Of a DNA stretch of 64,000 bases, positions 17,748 to 27,372 are shown one piece after another. Position 1 is the first letter of the stretch. Every line of letters starts with the position of its first letter. The notes beneath the pieces are model-generated. The model was not told the DNA's origin. It did not search any database and worked only from the letters and a program-made list of their open reading frames with translations. Source of the DNA: JBJXFK01 sp046155505 (lineage in GTDB: Bacteria > Planctomycetota > Phycisphaerae > UBA1845 > Fen-1342); NCBI GenBank assembly GCA_046155505.1, contig JBJXFK010000002.1, forward strand, positions 14,317-78,316. Direction: 5' to 3'. Both the position numbers and the translations under genes were made by a program.

Positions 17748-20700
17748 CTACGGACATGACGCTCCGAAGACAGACAACAGCACCGCCAAATCGGCCAGAT
17801 CGACGTCACTATCCAGATCGAGATCGCCTTGGCGGCGCGATGCGTCGCTCGTCGTGCCGAACCAGCGCAGAAGCGTGGCCAGATCGATCAAGTCGCGCGT
17901 CCCGTCGGCGTTTACGTCGCCCTCACACTCGCATGCATCAGGCAAGCCGTTGCCGTCGAGATCGGTCGGCGACGTAATGTAGAGTTTCGCGTCGGCAAAA
18001 ACAGCTTGATCGTTGCCGAACGAACCGGCGTCAGTCGTCGCCAGCGTGAGGAATCGATCGTCGCCATCGAGCGCGATGCTGATACGTTCGAACAGTTTCG
18101 CATAGCCCGCGAACAGATCGCGGTAGCGCACCTCTCCATCGACCAGCACCCAGATTTCGAACGTCGTATCAACACCGACCACGCTGGTGTTCACGCCGAC
18201 TACCGCATCGAACCGTTGCGCCTGTCGCCCCGGATTCGCGGCGCGAACCGCGTCGAGGTCAATCGTGCAGCCGCCGTTTGCGTGCATGCCGACGCCGCCG
18301 CGGCCGATGGCAGGCGAGTCGATCGTCGCAAGCGGGCCGTTGAAGTACGCCACGTCGCCGCGAATTGCATCCCAGTATTCGCCCGCCGTCGGCGAGAACA
18401 GGAAGCTCAGCCCGGTGGTCGAGATCGGCGTGACGCCGCGCGGCAGGAACACGCCGTTGACGAGCGGCAAACTCGCTCGTCCGCCCGCGCCATCGGTGGC
18501 GTTGAACACTGGGCCGGCGTTCGCGCCGCTCTCGCCGAAAGCGTTCGCCCCGACGGCGATGCCTGTTCGCGGCCGCACGCCGCGACCGTTGGCAGCCGTG
18601 CCTCGTCCGTTTCCGCCGGCGATCATGTCACCCACGTCGAGTGCCTCGGTCGTCTGCGCGCGATCCGACACGCCACTGCGATCGCAGTCGTCCGGAATCT
18701 CAGAGAAGAGCAAACTCGCCGGAACGATTTGTCGCGAGAGGCCCGGCCCCTCGACGCGCAGGATCATGCCCGAGTCGCCGCCACCTTGAATCCAGTTGAT
18801 GCGAAACTCGTGATAGCCCGGAAGCAACGCCGCGGGTGCCGACAGTTCGCGCATGCCGTGAAAGCCGTCGTTGTTGATGAGCTGCGCAGTGCCCAGGAAG
18901 AAGCGCGACCCGTCGTCGGACTCGATCGAGAAGGTGTACACGCCGGCCTGCGCCGCAAAGAAGTATCCCGAAAACTGCACGGCCACCGAAAATCGTCGCC
19001 CACTGCCCAGCACAATGTTCTGCGACGGGGCGAGGTTCACTTGCGCGGCGACATCCTCGTGATAAGGCGTGAGCGGATTGAGCGAGGGCAGGTTGTCGGG
19101 CAGGCGCTCGACCGCGTAATACGCCGCGGTGACGCCCGGAGCCGACCACATCGCGGCGGGGATCACCTGCTTGGCCAAGCCCGGCCCCTCGATGCGTGCG
19201 ATCAGGCCAGCGCCGCCGCCGCCCTCAAAATGCTCAACGCGGATCGCGTGCGTACCGATGGGCAGGTTGATGATGCCCGTGCGTTCCGCCATGCCGTGAA
19301 AGCCGTCGTTGGCGACGACGACGCGGTCATTGACGTACAAAATCGAACCATCGTCGGACTCGGTGAAGAAGCGATAGTCGCCCGCGGTCGTGATATCGAG
19401 CGTGCCAGTGAAGACGCCGCCCACGAAATCGGCACGGCCGCTCGTGGCAAAGTTGCCGTCAGTGGACGGGAAATCGATCGTCGGCACGACGTTTGTCGTA
19501 AACGACGTGCGCGTCGAGTAATCCGGCACAAACTGATCTTCCATCGAATAGTAGCGCGCACGCAGCCCCGGACGCAGGCTCCACGGCGAATCGGGAACGC
19601 GCGGCGTGAGCAGCGTGATCGAAACCGTCGCATTGGCCGAGCTGAGCGCACCGTCAGTCACGTTGTACGTGAATCGATCGGTCGCGCCGCTGGCGGGCGG
19701 GGTGTAGAGCAATTCGTCGCGCCCGCCGGGCCCGGTGCCGATCGAGCGGACGATGCTGCCGCCGCGGAAACTAGTCGCGGCGAATGTGCCGATGTTGATC
19801 GCGTCGCAGTTGCCGTCGAGGTCGTTGGCGAGCACGTCGATGCGCAGCGCCTGGCCCACCACCGTCGCCGCCGCATCGCCACGCGCACGCGGAGGCAACG
19901 GCGTCGGATAGGGACCGACATCGTCGAGGCACGGGCGCGAGTTGCGGAAGTTCATGATGGCGTCCAAAGATCGCGTGCCGAAGCGCGACAAATCGCCTGC
20001 ACATCCGCCCAGCCCCGAGCACATGATGGAGCAATCATTGTCGCCGTCGCAATGCCCGGCGCTCCAGTTATGGCCGATCTCGTGCGCGGTCAGCCCGACG
20101 CGACTCGCCAAATCAGTTGTGAATCGCGATTGCGAAAAGCCGTAGCCAACACCGTCGGTCGCGGCACAAATCTGGCTCAGCCATGCCACGCCGATGACGC
20201 CGTTGCCGAGCGTGCGGCCGGTCATCATGTGCGCGATGTCGCGCGGCACGTCGGTGTGATTGTCGCGCCAGTGATTGCGGAACTCGTTGAGAATGTCGCC
20301 GCCGACACCTTGCGTGTATGGATCGGGATCGGTGCTGCGCACGATGACCGTGCCGATGGCGTAGGTGATGCCGGCGTCGCGGGAATAGATCAACTCGACT
20401 GAGTTCATCACCAACTCAATGTCTGCGATCGTCGCGACGACCGAACTGCCGTTCTGCTGAAAGAACTCATAGTCGGCGTCGAACGCGATCAACGCTTCGC
20501 GCAGACACGCCGCGCCGCGATCCGTAATTTCGCCATCGGACTCTTCGTCGCCGTCCGCCAACAACGCGCGCGAAGCATGCACGTCCGCCACGCCGCAGCG
20601 CCAGTCGCCGGGCAGCACATCGGTTGCTTGGTACACGACGACTGAATCGCCGGAGTCCGTCGGATCGACCGACGAGAGCGATTGCACGAACCACGCAGGC

Positions 20701-21128
20701 GCGTCGGTCGGATAGACGGCGATCGAAACGTCGCCATCAACCATTGATGCCGCAACAAGCGCGCCGTCATCGCCGACAACACTGCCGCGCCACGTCGTCA
20801 CCGGCGGCGCGTCGAGCACCGACAGTTCTCCGTGCGCATCGACCAGCACGCGGAACGACGCGTCTCGCAATGAGTACGGCGTCATCACGATTTCGCGCGT
20901 TTCGCCAGGAAGATGAAGCGTGATCGCCGTCTGGTCGATTGATTCGACCACCGTCGCGCCTGCGATGGTGCCGTCGCGGAGATTCAGCCGATCGAGCACA
21001 TTCGCGGCGAGCGCATGCGCGTCGCTACCAGCCGTCTGTACGGCAGTCTCCGCTGCGCGTAACGTCGATGCACAAAACGCCGCAGCAATCGCAGCCGCGA
21101 GGCAGCATGCGCGCGAGAATCCACTCAT
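17748..21128 (-). CDS. Large secreted metzincin protease with two PA14 domains and dockerin-like tail
   Basis: The 1126-residue product starts with a signal peptide (MSGFSRACCLAAAIAAAFCAS). The zinc-protease signature HEIGHNWSAGHCD lies near residue 350, with the following IMCSGLG as Met-turn. A cadherin-like or big-repeat domain follows (TVVGQALRIDVLANDLDG). Two PA14 domains come next (about 515-660 and 662-805), each with a FxxESDDGSxxxxx core and an NDGFHGM segment. After a linker is an NPCBM-like carbohydrate-binding module (about 830-1060), and finally paired calcium loops (GDVNADGTRDLIDLATLL, GDLDLDSDVDLADLAVLL). PA14 and NPCBM point to glycan binding, so it probably targets glycoproteins or extracellular polymer. 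Confidence 0.88.
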   Translation of the reverse strand: MSGFSRACCLAAAIAAAFCASTLRAAETAVQTAGSDAHALAANVLDRLNLRDGTIAGATVVESIDQTAITLHLPGETREIVMTPYSLRDASFRVLVDAHGELSVLDAPPVTTWRGSVVGDDGALVAASMVDGDVSIAVYPTDAPAWFVQSLSSVDPTDSGDSVVVYQATDVLPGDWRCGVADVHASRALLADGDEESDGEITDRGAACLREALIAFDADYEFFQQNGSSVVATIADIELVMNSVELIYSRDAGITYAIGTVIVRSTDPDPYTQGVGGDILNEFRNHWRDNHTDVPRDIAHMMTGRTLGNGVIGVAWLSQICAATDGVGYGFSQSRFTTDLASRVGLTAHEIGHNWSAGHCDGDNDCSIMCSGLGGCAGDLSRFGTRSLDAIMNFRNSRPCLDDVGPYPTPLPPRARGDAAATVVGQALRIDVLANDLDGNCDAINIGTFAATSFRGGSIVRSIGTGPGGRDELLYTPPASGATDRFTYNVTDGALSSANATVSITLLTPRVPDSPWSLRPGLRARYYSMEDQFVPDYSTRTSFTTNVVPTIDFPSTDGNFATSGRADFVGGVFTGTLDITTAGDYRFFTESDDGSILYVNDRVVVANDGFHGMAERTGIINLPIGTHAIRVEHFEGGGGAGLIARIEGPGLAKQVIPAAMWSAPGVTAAYYAVERLPDNLPSLNPLTPYHEDVAAQVNLAPSQNIVLGSGRRFSVAVQFSGYFFAAQAGVYTFSIESDDGSRFFLGTAQLINNDGFHGMRELSAPAALLPGYHEFRINWIQGGGDSGMILRVEGPGLSRQIVPASLLFSEIPDDCDRSGVSDRAQTTEALDVGDMIAGGNGRGTAANGRGVRPRTGIAVGANAFGESGANAGPVFNATDGAGGRASLPLVNGVFLPRGVTPISTTGLSFLFSPTAGEYWDAIRGDVAYFNGPLATIDSPAIGRGGVGMHANGGCTIDLDAVRAANPGRQAQRFDAVVGVNTSVVGVDTTFEIWVLVDGEVRYRDLFAGYAKLFERISIALDGDDRFLTLATTDAGSFGNDQAVFADAKLYITSPTDLDGNGLPDACECEGDVNADGTRDLIDLATLLRWFGTTSDASRRQGDLDLDSDVDLADLAVLLSVFGASCP

Positions 21129-21551
21129 TCAGTACTCCGATGTCGGTTACTCGGACGGATGCGTCGCATGCGAGATGCCGCGTGCGAGGCGCATCACCAG
21201 TGTACCCAGCGACGCCCGCGCACCAAAGCTGATTTGCGACCGAACACGGCAAACCCAGGGCATGTTTTCTCAGGAACTGGCGCGAGATGCCACGTCGCGC
21301 TTGAAACGCAGTCCGCCTGTACCGTAACTCGTCGCCAATTCACGCCGCGTGACCGCGCAATCGTTCACGGTGGCGCGCCGCGCGCTTCGCGGCCAATCGC
21401 GCGCAAGTAAGTCGGCTCAGTTCAGTTTTCACTCGTCTCATCCTGCTCTCATGCCGTGTTGCTACGTTTGTTTTGTCGCACGGTTGTAGCCGTGTGGCGA
21501 AGTAATCGCGCGGCATCGCGTCGCATCGCGCTTGCCACGAAGGAGCATGTG
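21129..21551. other. Divergent intergenic region, no gene seen
   Basis: This 423-base gap separates the minus-strand exported-protein series from the plus-strand FN3-like gene and should hold promoters for both directions. No clear sigma-70 pair or riboswitch was recognised. The AAGGAGC site just before 21552 is visible. Confidence 0.45.
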
Positions 21552-22358
21552 ATGAAACGGTTTCGCCTTCATGAACCCCGTGTCGGACTGGTCGCGCTCG
21601 GCCTGCTCACGTTCGTCCCGCTCGCGTGGACGATGCTTCAAGATGCCGAGCTTGGGACGCTCGCCGCGACGCCGCCGGCCGTGGGCGTCGCACCGCGCGG
21701 CGACGAACTGCTGTACTCACGTCTGAAACTCTACATCGAGTACAACTCGTCGGCCGACGACGTCGGCGTACAGTTGCAACTCGACGGCGTGCCGTGGCGC
21801 AGCCTCAAAGCGTTTCTGCCGGACGGCGGGCGGCTGCTCGACATTCGCACACAGAACAGCCTGCGTCTGCAAGGTATGACCGAGCTGTTTTTCGAGAGCT
21901 CGGAACCGCCGCTGGAAGACCTGCCGCTCGAAAAGTTCTATGCCCGCTTCCCCGCAGGCACGTACGAGTTCGAGGGCATCACCATCGAAGGCGACGAGAT
22001 TGAGGGCGAAGCGGAGTTTCGCCACGTCATTCCCGCCGGGCCGGAAATCATCTGGCCGCCGCAGGGTGACCAGCCGCCGATCGTTGAGATCGATGACTTC
22101 GAAATCGAATGGGAGCCGGTGACGACGACTATCGACGGCTCAACGAATCTGTCGATCGTCGGCTATCAGGTGATCGTCGAACAACTCGAGCCGCGGCGGA
22201 TTTTCAGCATCGACTTGCCGGCGGACGAAACGTCGGTCGAGGTGCCGGAAGAATTTTTCCGGCAGATCGGCGCATTACACAAGTTCGAGATTCTCGCCAT
22301 CGAAGCAAGCGGGAATCAGACCATCACGGAAGGCGAGTTTGTGATCGAAGAGGATTAG
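21552..22358 (+). CDS. Exported protein with C-terminal fibronectin type III-like domain
   Basis: The 268-residue product begins at ATG 21552 behind AAGGAGC. Residues 10-30 form a hydrophobic segment (GLVALGLLTFVPLAW) that acts as signal or anchor. The rest is acidic and beta-rich. The last 95 residues resemble an FN3 fold: a conserved-looking IEWEPVT strand, then YQVIVEQ and a KFEILAIEASGN strand. No catalytic site is visible. It could be a periplasmic or surface binding protein. A strong hairpin follows 16 bases after the stop. Confidence 0.7.
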   Translation: MKRFRLHEPRVGLVALGLLTFVPLAWTMLQDAELGTLAATPPAVGVAPRGDELLYSRLKLYIEYNSSADDVGVQLQLDGVPWRSLKAFLPDGGRLLDIRTQNSLRLQGMTELFFESSEPPLEDLPLEKFYARFPAGTYEFEGITIEGDEIEGEAEFRHVIPAGPEIIWPPQGDQPPIVEIDDFEIEWEPVTTTIDGSTNLSIVGYQVIVEQLEPRRIFSIDLPADETSVEVPEEFFRQIGALHKFEILAIEASGNQTITEGEFVIEED

Positions 22359-22374
22359 CGGGCGGTCATCACGC

Positions 22375-22419
22375 ACGGTGCGGCGACGGCGAGCCGAGAA
22401 CTCGCCGACGCCGCACCGT
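22375..22419 (+). terminator. Strong 19-bp hairpin after the FN3-like gene
   Basis: The left arm 22375-22393 (ACGGTGCGGCGACGGCGAG) and the right arm 22401-22419 pair with a single mismatch around a 7-base loop, CCGAGAA. It starts 16 bases after the stop codon. No T-run follows; instead there is a (GTGTC) simple repeat. It is probably a transcription stop or RNA-stabilising hairpin. The rest of the gap to 22708 has no gene. Confidence 0.6.
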
Positions 22420-22708
22420 CGTGTCGTGTCGTGTCGTGGTACTCACCTGACCAGCGCGCTCCGCACGGGGCGAGAGATTTTTCTCGCATCCGCAATCCGG
22501 CATCGCGAACGCCGCGTAATCATGTCGCTACGGGGACATGACCAGCTTTCGCACCCGACGGAGATCGTTCGCCGGCGCGCAGCCGTTCCGCGCATCGGCG
22601 TCCGCGATCCCCGTTGCAGAGCGAGCGGTGTGTCCGCAAGGCCGCCGCTCGTTCATTTTTCTTGCGCGGGAAGTACGCAACGCCGAGCGCGACGTGCCGG
22701 TCGCAAAA

Positions 22709-23161
22709 TCACGCCCGCGCCGGCTCGCGAAATCCGCCCATCATGTATTCATAGAGGTACTGGATCGTCTCTTCCTGCTCGACGCAGTCATCCTCAATCA
22801 GATCGCCGATCGAAACAATCCCGACCAGTTGATCGTTTTCGACCACCGGCAAGTGGCGAATGCGATTTTCCTTCATTACCGCTCGGCAATCGGCCCGCGT
22901 CGCGTTTGGCGGGCAGACCGCCACCGGCTGCGTCATCACTTCGCTCACGAGCGTCGCACTCGGATCAAGCTGCTCGGCGACCACCCGGTTGAGCACGTCG
23001 CGTTCGGTGAAAATGCCAATCACGCTTTCGCCACGAGTGACGACCAGCGCACCGATGCGGCGCTGATTCATCTGCCGGGCGGCGTCGAGCACGCTGGCAT
23101 TTTCAGAGATGTGTGCGACCTGTGAGCCCTTGCGCTGAAGGATGTTGCGAACGGAGTGCAT
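22709..23161 (-). CDS. Protein of two CBS domains
   Basis: The 150-residue product is a tandem CBS pair. The first runs from about residue 8 to 65 (ISENASVLDAARQMNQRRIGALVV, IGIFTERDVLNRV) and the second from about 72 to 130 (VSEVMTQPVAVCPP, RIRHLPVVENDQLVGIVSIGDL). CBS pairs bind adenine nucleotides and usually act as energy or redox sensors. With no catalytic partner fused, its target is unknown. ATG 23161 is preferred because GAGGT lies 8 bases upstream; the frame is open further up. Confidence 0.9.
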   Translation of the reverse strand: MHSVRNILQRKGSQVAHISENASVLDAARQMNQRRIGALVVTRGESVIGIFTERDVLNRVVAEQLDPSATLVSEVMTQPVAVCPPNATRADCRAVMKENRIRHLPVVENDQLVGIVSIGDLIEDDCVEQEETIQYLYEYMMGGFREPARA

Positions 23162-23421
23162 GCGACGATACCTCATGTTCGGTCGTGCTACGCAGCCGAT
23201 GGGCGAACGCCCGGAAGAGATGATCGGCAGACGTAACTCTCGCCAACGACTAAGGATACACTCAGGGTGCGCGGTTTCGTCAAGACAAATCCGCAGTGAA
23301 AGCGATTTCATGTCTAAGAAATCGAGCGAGCGCGGTTCCGAAACCGCGCTCGCGTGCCAATTTGATGGGTCTCCAAGATCGTCAACCGCTCGAAATCCCG
23401 ATTCAAACGGCTATTGCACAG

Positions 23422-24585
23422 CTAGTCGATCCCGAACTCAACGTTATCCAGCCGACTGAGCCCGCCATTTCCCGTCTTGATCGAGACGCGCTGCAGGTTT
23501 CGAAGCAGATCTCGCATTTCGGTTTCGGTTGGTCGTCGGCCTCCGTCGTCGGTGGAAATCGTCCAGCTTTCCGCGGTGTCGAGCAGCACGCCGACGTTCG
23601 TAAAGGTCCGTTCAATCTGCGACGCAGACCAATAGATCTCGTAACCGCCGCCGTAGAGCACCAGCGTCGCGATGTCGCTGCAGCAGTACGACTCCCAAGC
23701 GATGTCGAAAGTGATGCGCCGGCCGTACGCGGCCTCGAAGTCGCCGGTGAATTTCTCAGGCGACGTCCAGAACGCGAATCCCGCCGACGACGCGCTGAGA
23801 TATCCCGACGCGGCCTCGAAGTTTGGATTGGTCAGCACGCCAAATGCGCCGCCGCCGATCTGCCAGCTCTCGTTGGAGGCGTCAAACGTCGAACGCACCG
23901 GCAATGCGAGTGCCGGCTTCGTCGGCTCGCCAAGCGAAACGTTGTCGATCCAAGAGTAGGCCCCCGTGCCCGCGAGGATCTTGAGCGTCGTGAGATTGCT
24001 AAGCACACGGCGGATCTGATCGCCGGTGGCACGCTGCTCGGTCGCCGTGTCATACCAGGATTCGGTCTCGTCGAGACGCACGAAGAACGACGCCCCCTGC
24101 GGTCTTGGCGTGTACTGTGGATTGTGTACGATCGTTACACCGCCGCCGCCAAGCACTACCCGCGGCTCGTTTGAGCAGCAGTGGTTCTCCCACGCTGCGT
24201 CGTACTGAAGCGAGCGTCCGTATGCGCCGCTGAAATTTCCCCGGAATTTCGCCGGCGCCACCCAATAGCCGAAGTTGGGCCGCGAGGTGGTGACAAGTTG
24301 CATGCCCTGATTCCAGGTCGGAGCGGTCGGAGCCTGGAATGCGCCGCCGTCCAGCCGCCAGCCATCATCGGACGTTTCGAATTTCGAAGTAACGGGCACA
24401 GGGAGCGACCGCCCGTTGGCTGAGTTCTCGTTGCTGTTGGCGCTCCCGTTATCGTTGCCGTTCGAGGTATTTGTGTTTGTGTTGTTTGGATCCATGACCT
24501 CGTCGGGCGGGCAGCCACCCACTGAAAACGACGCTGCCAGTCCGGCGACTAGTGAGAGTGTGAACGCGGCGGAACGACCTTGCAT
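23422..24585 (-). CDS. Lipoprotein with two laminin-B-like domains
   Basis: The 387-residue product starts with a lipoprotein signal whose lipobox ends in VGGC (about Cys25), followed by a low-complexity Asn/Thr/Ser/Gly linker. Two homologous domains of about 160 residues follow. Each begins with SxFxxSxxxWxxxGGAF and contains WExxCCSx (NHCCSNEP, SYCCSDIA), a Gly-rich LxGGGxxIxxxxQ strand and a terminal WxxDNVxxG element. This matches laminin B (domain IV)-type beta sandwiches. It is probably anchored to the outer membrane or cell surface and may bind matrix or glycans. ATG 24585 has GGAG 6 bases upstream. Confidence 0.82.
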   Translation of the reverse strand: MQGRSAAFTLSLVAGLAASFSVGGCPPDEVMDPNNTNTNTSNGNDNGSANSNENSANGRSLPVPVTSKFETSDDGWRLDGGAFQAPTAPTWNQGMQLVTTSRPNFGYWVAPAKFRGNFSGAYGRSLQYDAAWENHCCSNEPRVVLGGGGVTIVHNPQYTPRPQGASFFVRLDETESWYDTATEQRATGDQIRRVLSNLTTLKILAGTGAYSWIDNVSLGEPTKPALALPVRSTFDASNESWQIGGGAFGVLTNPNFEAASGYLSASSAGFAFWTSPEKFTGDFEAAYGRRITFDIAWESYCCSDIATLVLYGGGYEIYWSASQIERTFTNVGVLLDTAESWTISTDDGGRRPTETEMRDLLRNLQRVSIKTGNGGLSRLDNVEFGID

Positions 24586-24781
24586 GCTGTATCTCCAATA
24601 AGTGGCCTTGAGACCATCATCGGAAACAGGTAGAACTCAGACGATCGGTCCTTTTCGCGCGGCCGCGTTTTTTCGCACGAATGCGCCGAACACAGGTCCG
24701 CAAAGCCCTTACGGAATGCAGCGACGCGCGTTGCGTTTCCGCCACGCGCGCCGCTTGTTGATCCTGCATGCCCGATTCAGA

Positions 24782-25942
24782 CTACGCACCACACGCCTTC
24801 TTCAGCGCTTCGGCCTTATCCGTCTTCTCCCATGTGAAGTTCGGATGATTCCGACCGAAATGCCCGTTCCGCGCCGTCTCGCGGTAGATCGGGCGACGCA
24901 GATCCAGACTCTCAATAATCCCGCGCGGCGTCAGTTTGAAATTCGCTCGCACGGCCTCGGCGATTTTCTCTTCGCTGACCTTGGCCGTGCCCTCGGTGCT
25001 GACCAGCACGCTGGTCGGCTCGGCGACGCCGATCGCATAGCTGAGCTGCACTTCGCAAATATCGGCCAGGCCCGCGGCGACGATATTCTTGGCGATGTAG
25101 CGCGCCATGTACGCGGCCGAGCGATCGACCTTGGTCGGGTCCTTGCCGCTGAAAGCGCCGCCGCCGTGACGACCGCGACCGCCGTAGGTGTCGACGATGA
25201 TCTTGCGGCCAGTGAGGCCGGTGTCGCCGTGCGGGCCGCCGATTTCGAAGCGGCCGGTCGGGTTGACGTGCAGCGTGATCTTGTCGTTGAACCACTCGCC
25301 GAGCACCGGCTTGAAGATGTGCTCGATGACGGCTTTCTTCAACTCGGGCTGGCGCTCGTTCCAGGTCTTGTCATGCTGCGTGCTGAGCACGAGTGTATCG
25401 ACGCGTAGCGGCTTTTGCCCCTCGTACTCGACGGTCACCTGGCTCTTTGCATCGGGCCGCAAACCCGGAATGATGTTGTCGCGGCGGACGTGTACCTGAC
25501 GCTCGACCAGTCGATGTGCGAGCTGGATCGGCAGCGGCATCAATTCGGGCGTTTCGCGGCAGGCGAAGCCGAACATCATGCCTTGGTCGCCCGCTCCCTC
25601 TCGATCGACGCCCATGGCGATGTCCGGCGACTGCTTCTTGATGCTGGTCAGCACGGCGCACGATTCATAGTCGAACCGCATGTCGCCGCTGGTGTAGCCG
25701 ATTTCCTGCACGACTTCGCGGACGATGTCGGGGATTTCGACGTAGGCCTTGGTGGTGATTTCGCCGGCGACGACGGCCATGCCGGTGGAGACGAGCGTTT
25801 CACACGCGACGCGCGAATGGGGGTCCTGAGCGAGCATCGCGTCGAGGATGGCATCGGAAATCTGGTCGGCCACTTTGTCAGGGTGGCCCATGCTGACGGA
25901 TTCGGAAGTGAACAAATAGCGTCGGTTCGCGGGCGTGGACAC
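24782..25942 (-). CDS. metK: S-adenosylmethionine synthetase
   Basis: It makes SAM from methionine and ATP. The 386-residue product has the expected blocks: [21 protein letters not shown] at the N-terminus, the [13 protein letters not shown]-binding loop, [21 protein letters not shown] and the [20 protein letters not shown]-loop. Length and motifs are standard. The start is GTG 25942, with GAGGAG 8 bases upstream. A good sigma-70 promoter lies 65-93 bases upstream. No SAM riboswitch was recognised in the short leader. Confidence 0.97.
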   Translation of the reverse strand: MSTPANRRYLFTSESVSMGHPDKVADQISDAILDAMLAQDPHSRVACETLVSTGMAVVAGEITTKAYVEIPDIVREVVQEIGYTSGDMRFDYESCAVLTSIKKQSPDIAMGVDREGAGDQGMMFGFACRETPELMPLPIQLAHRLVERQVHVRRDNIIPGLRPDAKSQVTVEYEGQKPLRVDTLVLSTQHDKTWNERQPELKKAVIEHIFKPVLGEWFNDKITLHVNPTGRFEIGGPHGDTGLTGRKIIVDTYGGRGRHGGGAFSGKDPTKVDRSAAYMARYIAKNIVAAGLADICEVQLSYAIGVAEPTSVLVSTEGTAKVSEEKIAEAVRANFKLTPRGIIESLDLRRPIYRETARNGHFGRNHPNFTWEKTDKAEALKKACGA

Positions 25943-26006
25943 GGGAAACGCTCCTCTCGCAACCTCAGTCGCGGATGGTGAAACGGGCTCAAACGCCGAG
26001 CCATGT

Positions 26007-26035
26007 AATATAGTCTGGACGAGGGGCGGTCACAA
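26007..26035 (-). promoter_or_regulatory. Predicted sigma-70 promoter of metK
   Basis: On the minus strand TTGTGA (26035-26030) and TATATT (26012-26007) are separated by 17 bases. Transcription would start near 26000 and give a leader of about 58 bases before the metK GTG. Confidence 0.6.
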
Positions 26036-26153
26036 GAAACGCGGGGCGGCGGAATCGATGGTCAGCGGTTCCGGCGGCGCGGGTGACGTTGTTTGCCGAT
26101 CACATCTCGGCGATGCTACAACGTCAAGTCGTTCGACGGCAGGAGTCCGAGCC

Positions 26154-26345
26154 ATGCGATCCGTCAAGTTCGTGTATTGGGAAGAAGATGGAGCGTGGAT
26201 CGGCTATTTCCAGGAATTTCCGGATTACTGGACGCAAGGCGACAGCTTCGACGACCTGAAGAGCCATCTGAAAGACCTTTACGATGATCTCACCAGCGGT
26301 CAGTTGCCCGGCATCCGCAAAGTTGACGAGTTGATTCTCGCATGA
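26154..26345 (+). CDS. hicB: HicB-like antitoxin
   Basis: The 63-residue product has the short HicB fold: VKFVYWEEDGAWIGYFQEFPDYWTQG followed by DLKSHLKDLYDDL. It lacks a C-terminal DNA-binding domain, as in the short HicB class. ATG 26154 has AGGAGT 7 bases upstream. The gene overlaps the start of a damaged hicA (ATGA). In intact pairs HicB neutralises the HicA mRNA interferase. Here it may be an orphan. Confidence 0.85.
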   Translation: MRSVKFVYWEEDGAWIGYFQEFPDYWTQGDSFDDLKSHLKDLYDDLTSGQLPGIRKVDELILA

Positions 26346-26526
26346 AACGCGTCGGCTGATTCGAGCGATTGAGGAGTTGGGCTGCGCCCTGATTCGGCAC
26401 GGCGGCAAGCACGATTGGTATCGAAATCCCAGAACCGGCGTCTCGCAACCTGTTCCACGGCATCGGGAAATCAAAGATCGGCTCGCGCGGCACATCTTGA
26501 AGATGCTGCAGAACCCGGCGGAGTGA
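26342..26526 (+). pseudogene. hicA: hicA toxin with an early frameshift
   Basis: ATG 26342 overlaps the hicB stop as expected, but that frame ends after five codons at TGA. From 26350 another frame encodes a complete HicA body of about 58 residues beginning RRLIRAIEELGCALIRH. It includes the dsRBD-like active region HGGKHDWYRNPRTG with its catalytic histidine, and ends at TGA 26524-26526. No ATG, GTG or TTG lies in frame before the first helix. One missing base near 26348-26350 explains this, so the toxin is probably inactive unless a frameshift is used. Confidence 0.75.
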
Positions 26527-26601
26527 TTCCGACCAACGGGTGTCCGCCGGATTTCAGGACGATCGCGGCGGTGAAGACGGGGGCACTGACACCTTTTCGC
26601 T

Positions 26602-27132
26602 TCAGCCGCCGGGCCACAGACCTTTTTGAATCGCCGCGAGCGACGTCGGCGACGGTAGGAGTACCCGTTTGTGATCGCCGATGGCGGCGAGCCAGAGCAA
26701 CACGCAGCGATCGTCCACGAATCGGGATGCGATTCGTAGAACGACTGCGCGATGGTCGCGATCGTCCCGCGTGCGCCCGATGTTTAGTGCGTCGACATAG
26801 AGCGAGGCATTGTGGGCCATCCACGCCTCGCACAACGCGGGGTCTTCCGGCGCGACTTCTTCTCGCATTTTCCATCGAATCGGGCGGCCCACTTCGCACT
26901 TTCCCGTAAGCGAGATGTAGGGTTGGCTGAACCTCCCGAGGTGATGCGGCGTAGCACCGTTGCGCCACTGCATGTACGCGCCGCCGGCCGCATTCTCGCC
27001 GACCCATTGCACGGTCGCGGCGGCAGCGGAACCGAGTTCGAGGCTTACAACGGAACGAAGCTCGTCGAGCGCAACGGGGCGTGGCTCGCGAAGGAGCAAA
27101 ATCAGTGTTGGACAGTCGGAACCGATGTTCAT
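26602..27132 (-). CDS. Unrecognised 176-residue protein
   Basis: The frame starts at ATG 27132 and runs without interruption to 26602. The product has an N-terminal hydrophobic strand (TLILLLREPRPVALDEL), a Trp-containing strand (ATVQWVGENAAGG) and a late hydrophobic helix (CVLLWLAAIGDHKRVLL). No signal peptide, metal site or catalytic motif is visible. It is flanked by the hicBA remnant and the Trm112-like gene on the opposite strand. Composition is coding-like, but the lack of any family leaves some doubt. Confidence 0.5.
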   Translation of the reverse strand: MNIGSDCPTLILLLREPRPVALDELRSVVSLELGSAAAATVQWVGENAAGGAYMQWRNGATPHHLGRFSQPYISLTGKCEVGRPIRWKMREEVAPEDPALCEAWMAHNASLYVDALNIGRTRDDRDHRAVVLRIASRFVDDRCVLLWLAAIGDHKRVLLPSPTSLAAIQKGLWPGG

Positions 27133-27372
27133 TCGGCCGCCGTCCAGATCCGCTGCCGTTGCGGTGAAAAAGAGCCGACGTCGCTCCGCGCTCGAATGTT
27201 AGACGACAAGGGCGCGTGCGGGGAACAACCCGCGCGAACCACGAGTTACCCCCACCGCCTTCCCCCCCATTTCCACATTTCCCCATCCCCCGCCCAATTG
27301 ATTCACAACCCCGTCGCTTCTATTCTGTCCGGTCTTGCCCCGGCTTCCGGGGCAAAGCGGATCGGGTGCGAC

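Noticed and set aside
17829..20402. Plus-strand open frame of 857 codons opposite the large metzincin gene
   Set aside because: It is antisense to a gene with clear signal peptide, protease, PA14 and dockerin-like domains. Its Arg-rich translation is typical of high-GC shadow frames.
10219..21128. Cellulosome locus
   Set aside because: The tails are dockerin-like, but no cohesin, scaffoldin or cellulase is present.
25943..26006. SAM riboswitch before metK
   Set aside because: The leader is about 58 bases and no conserved SAM-aptamer core was seen.
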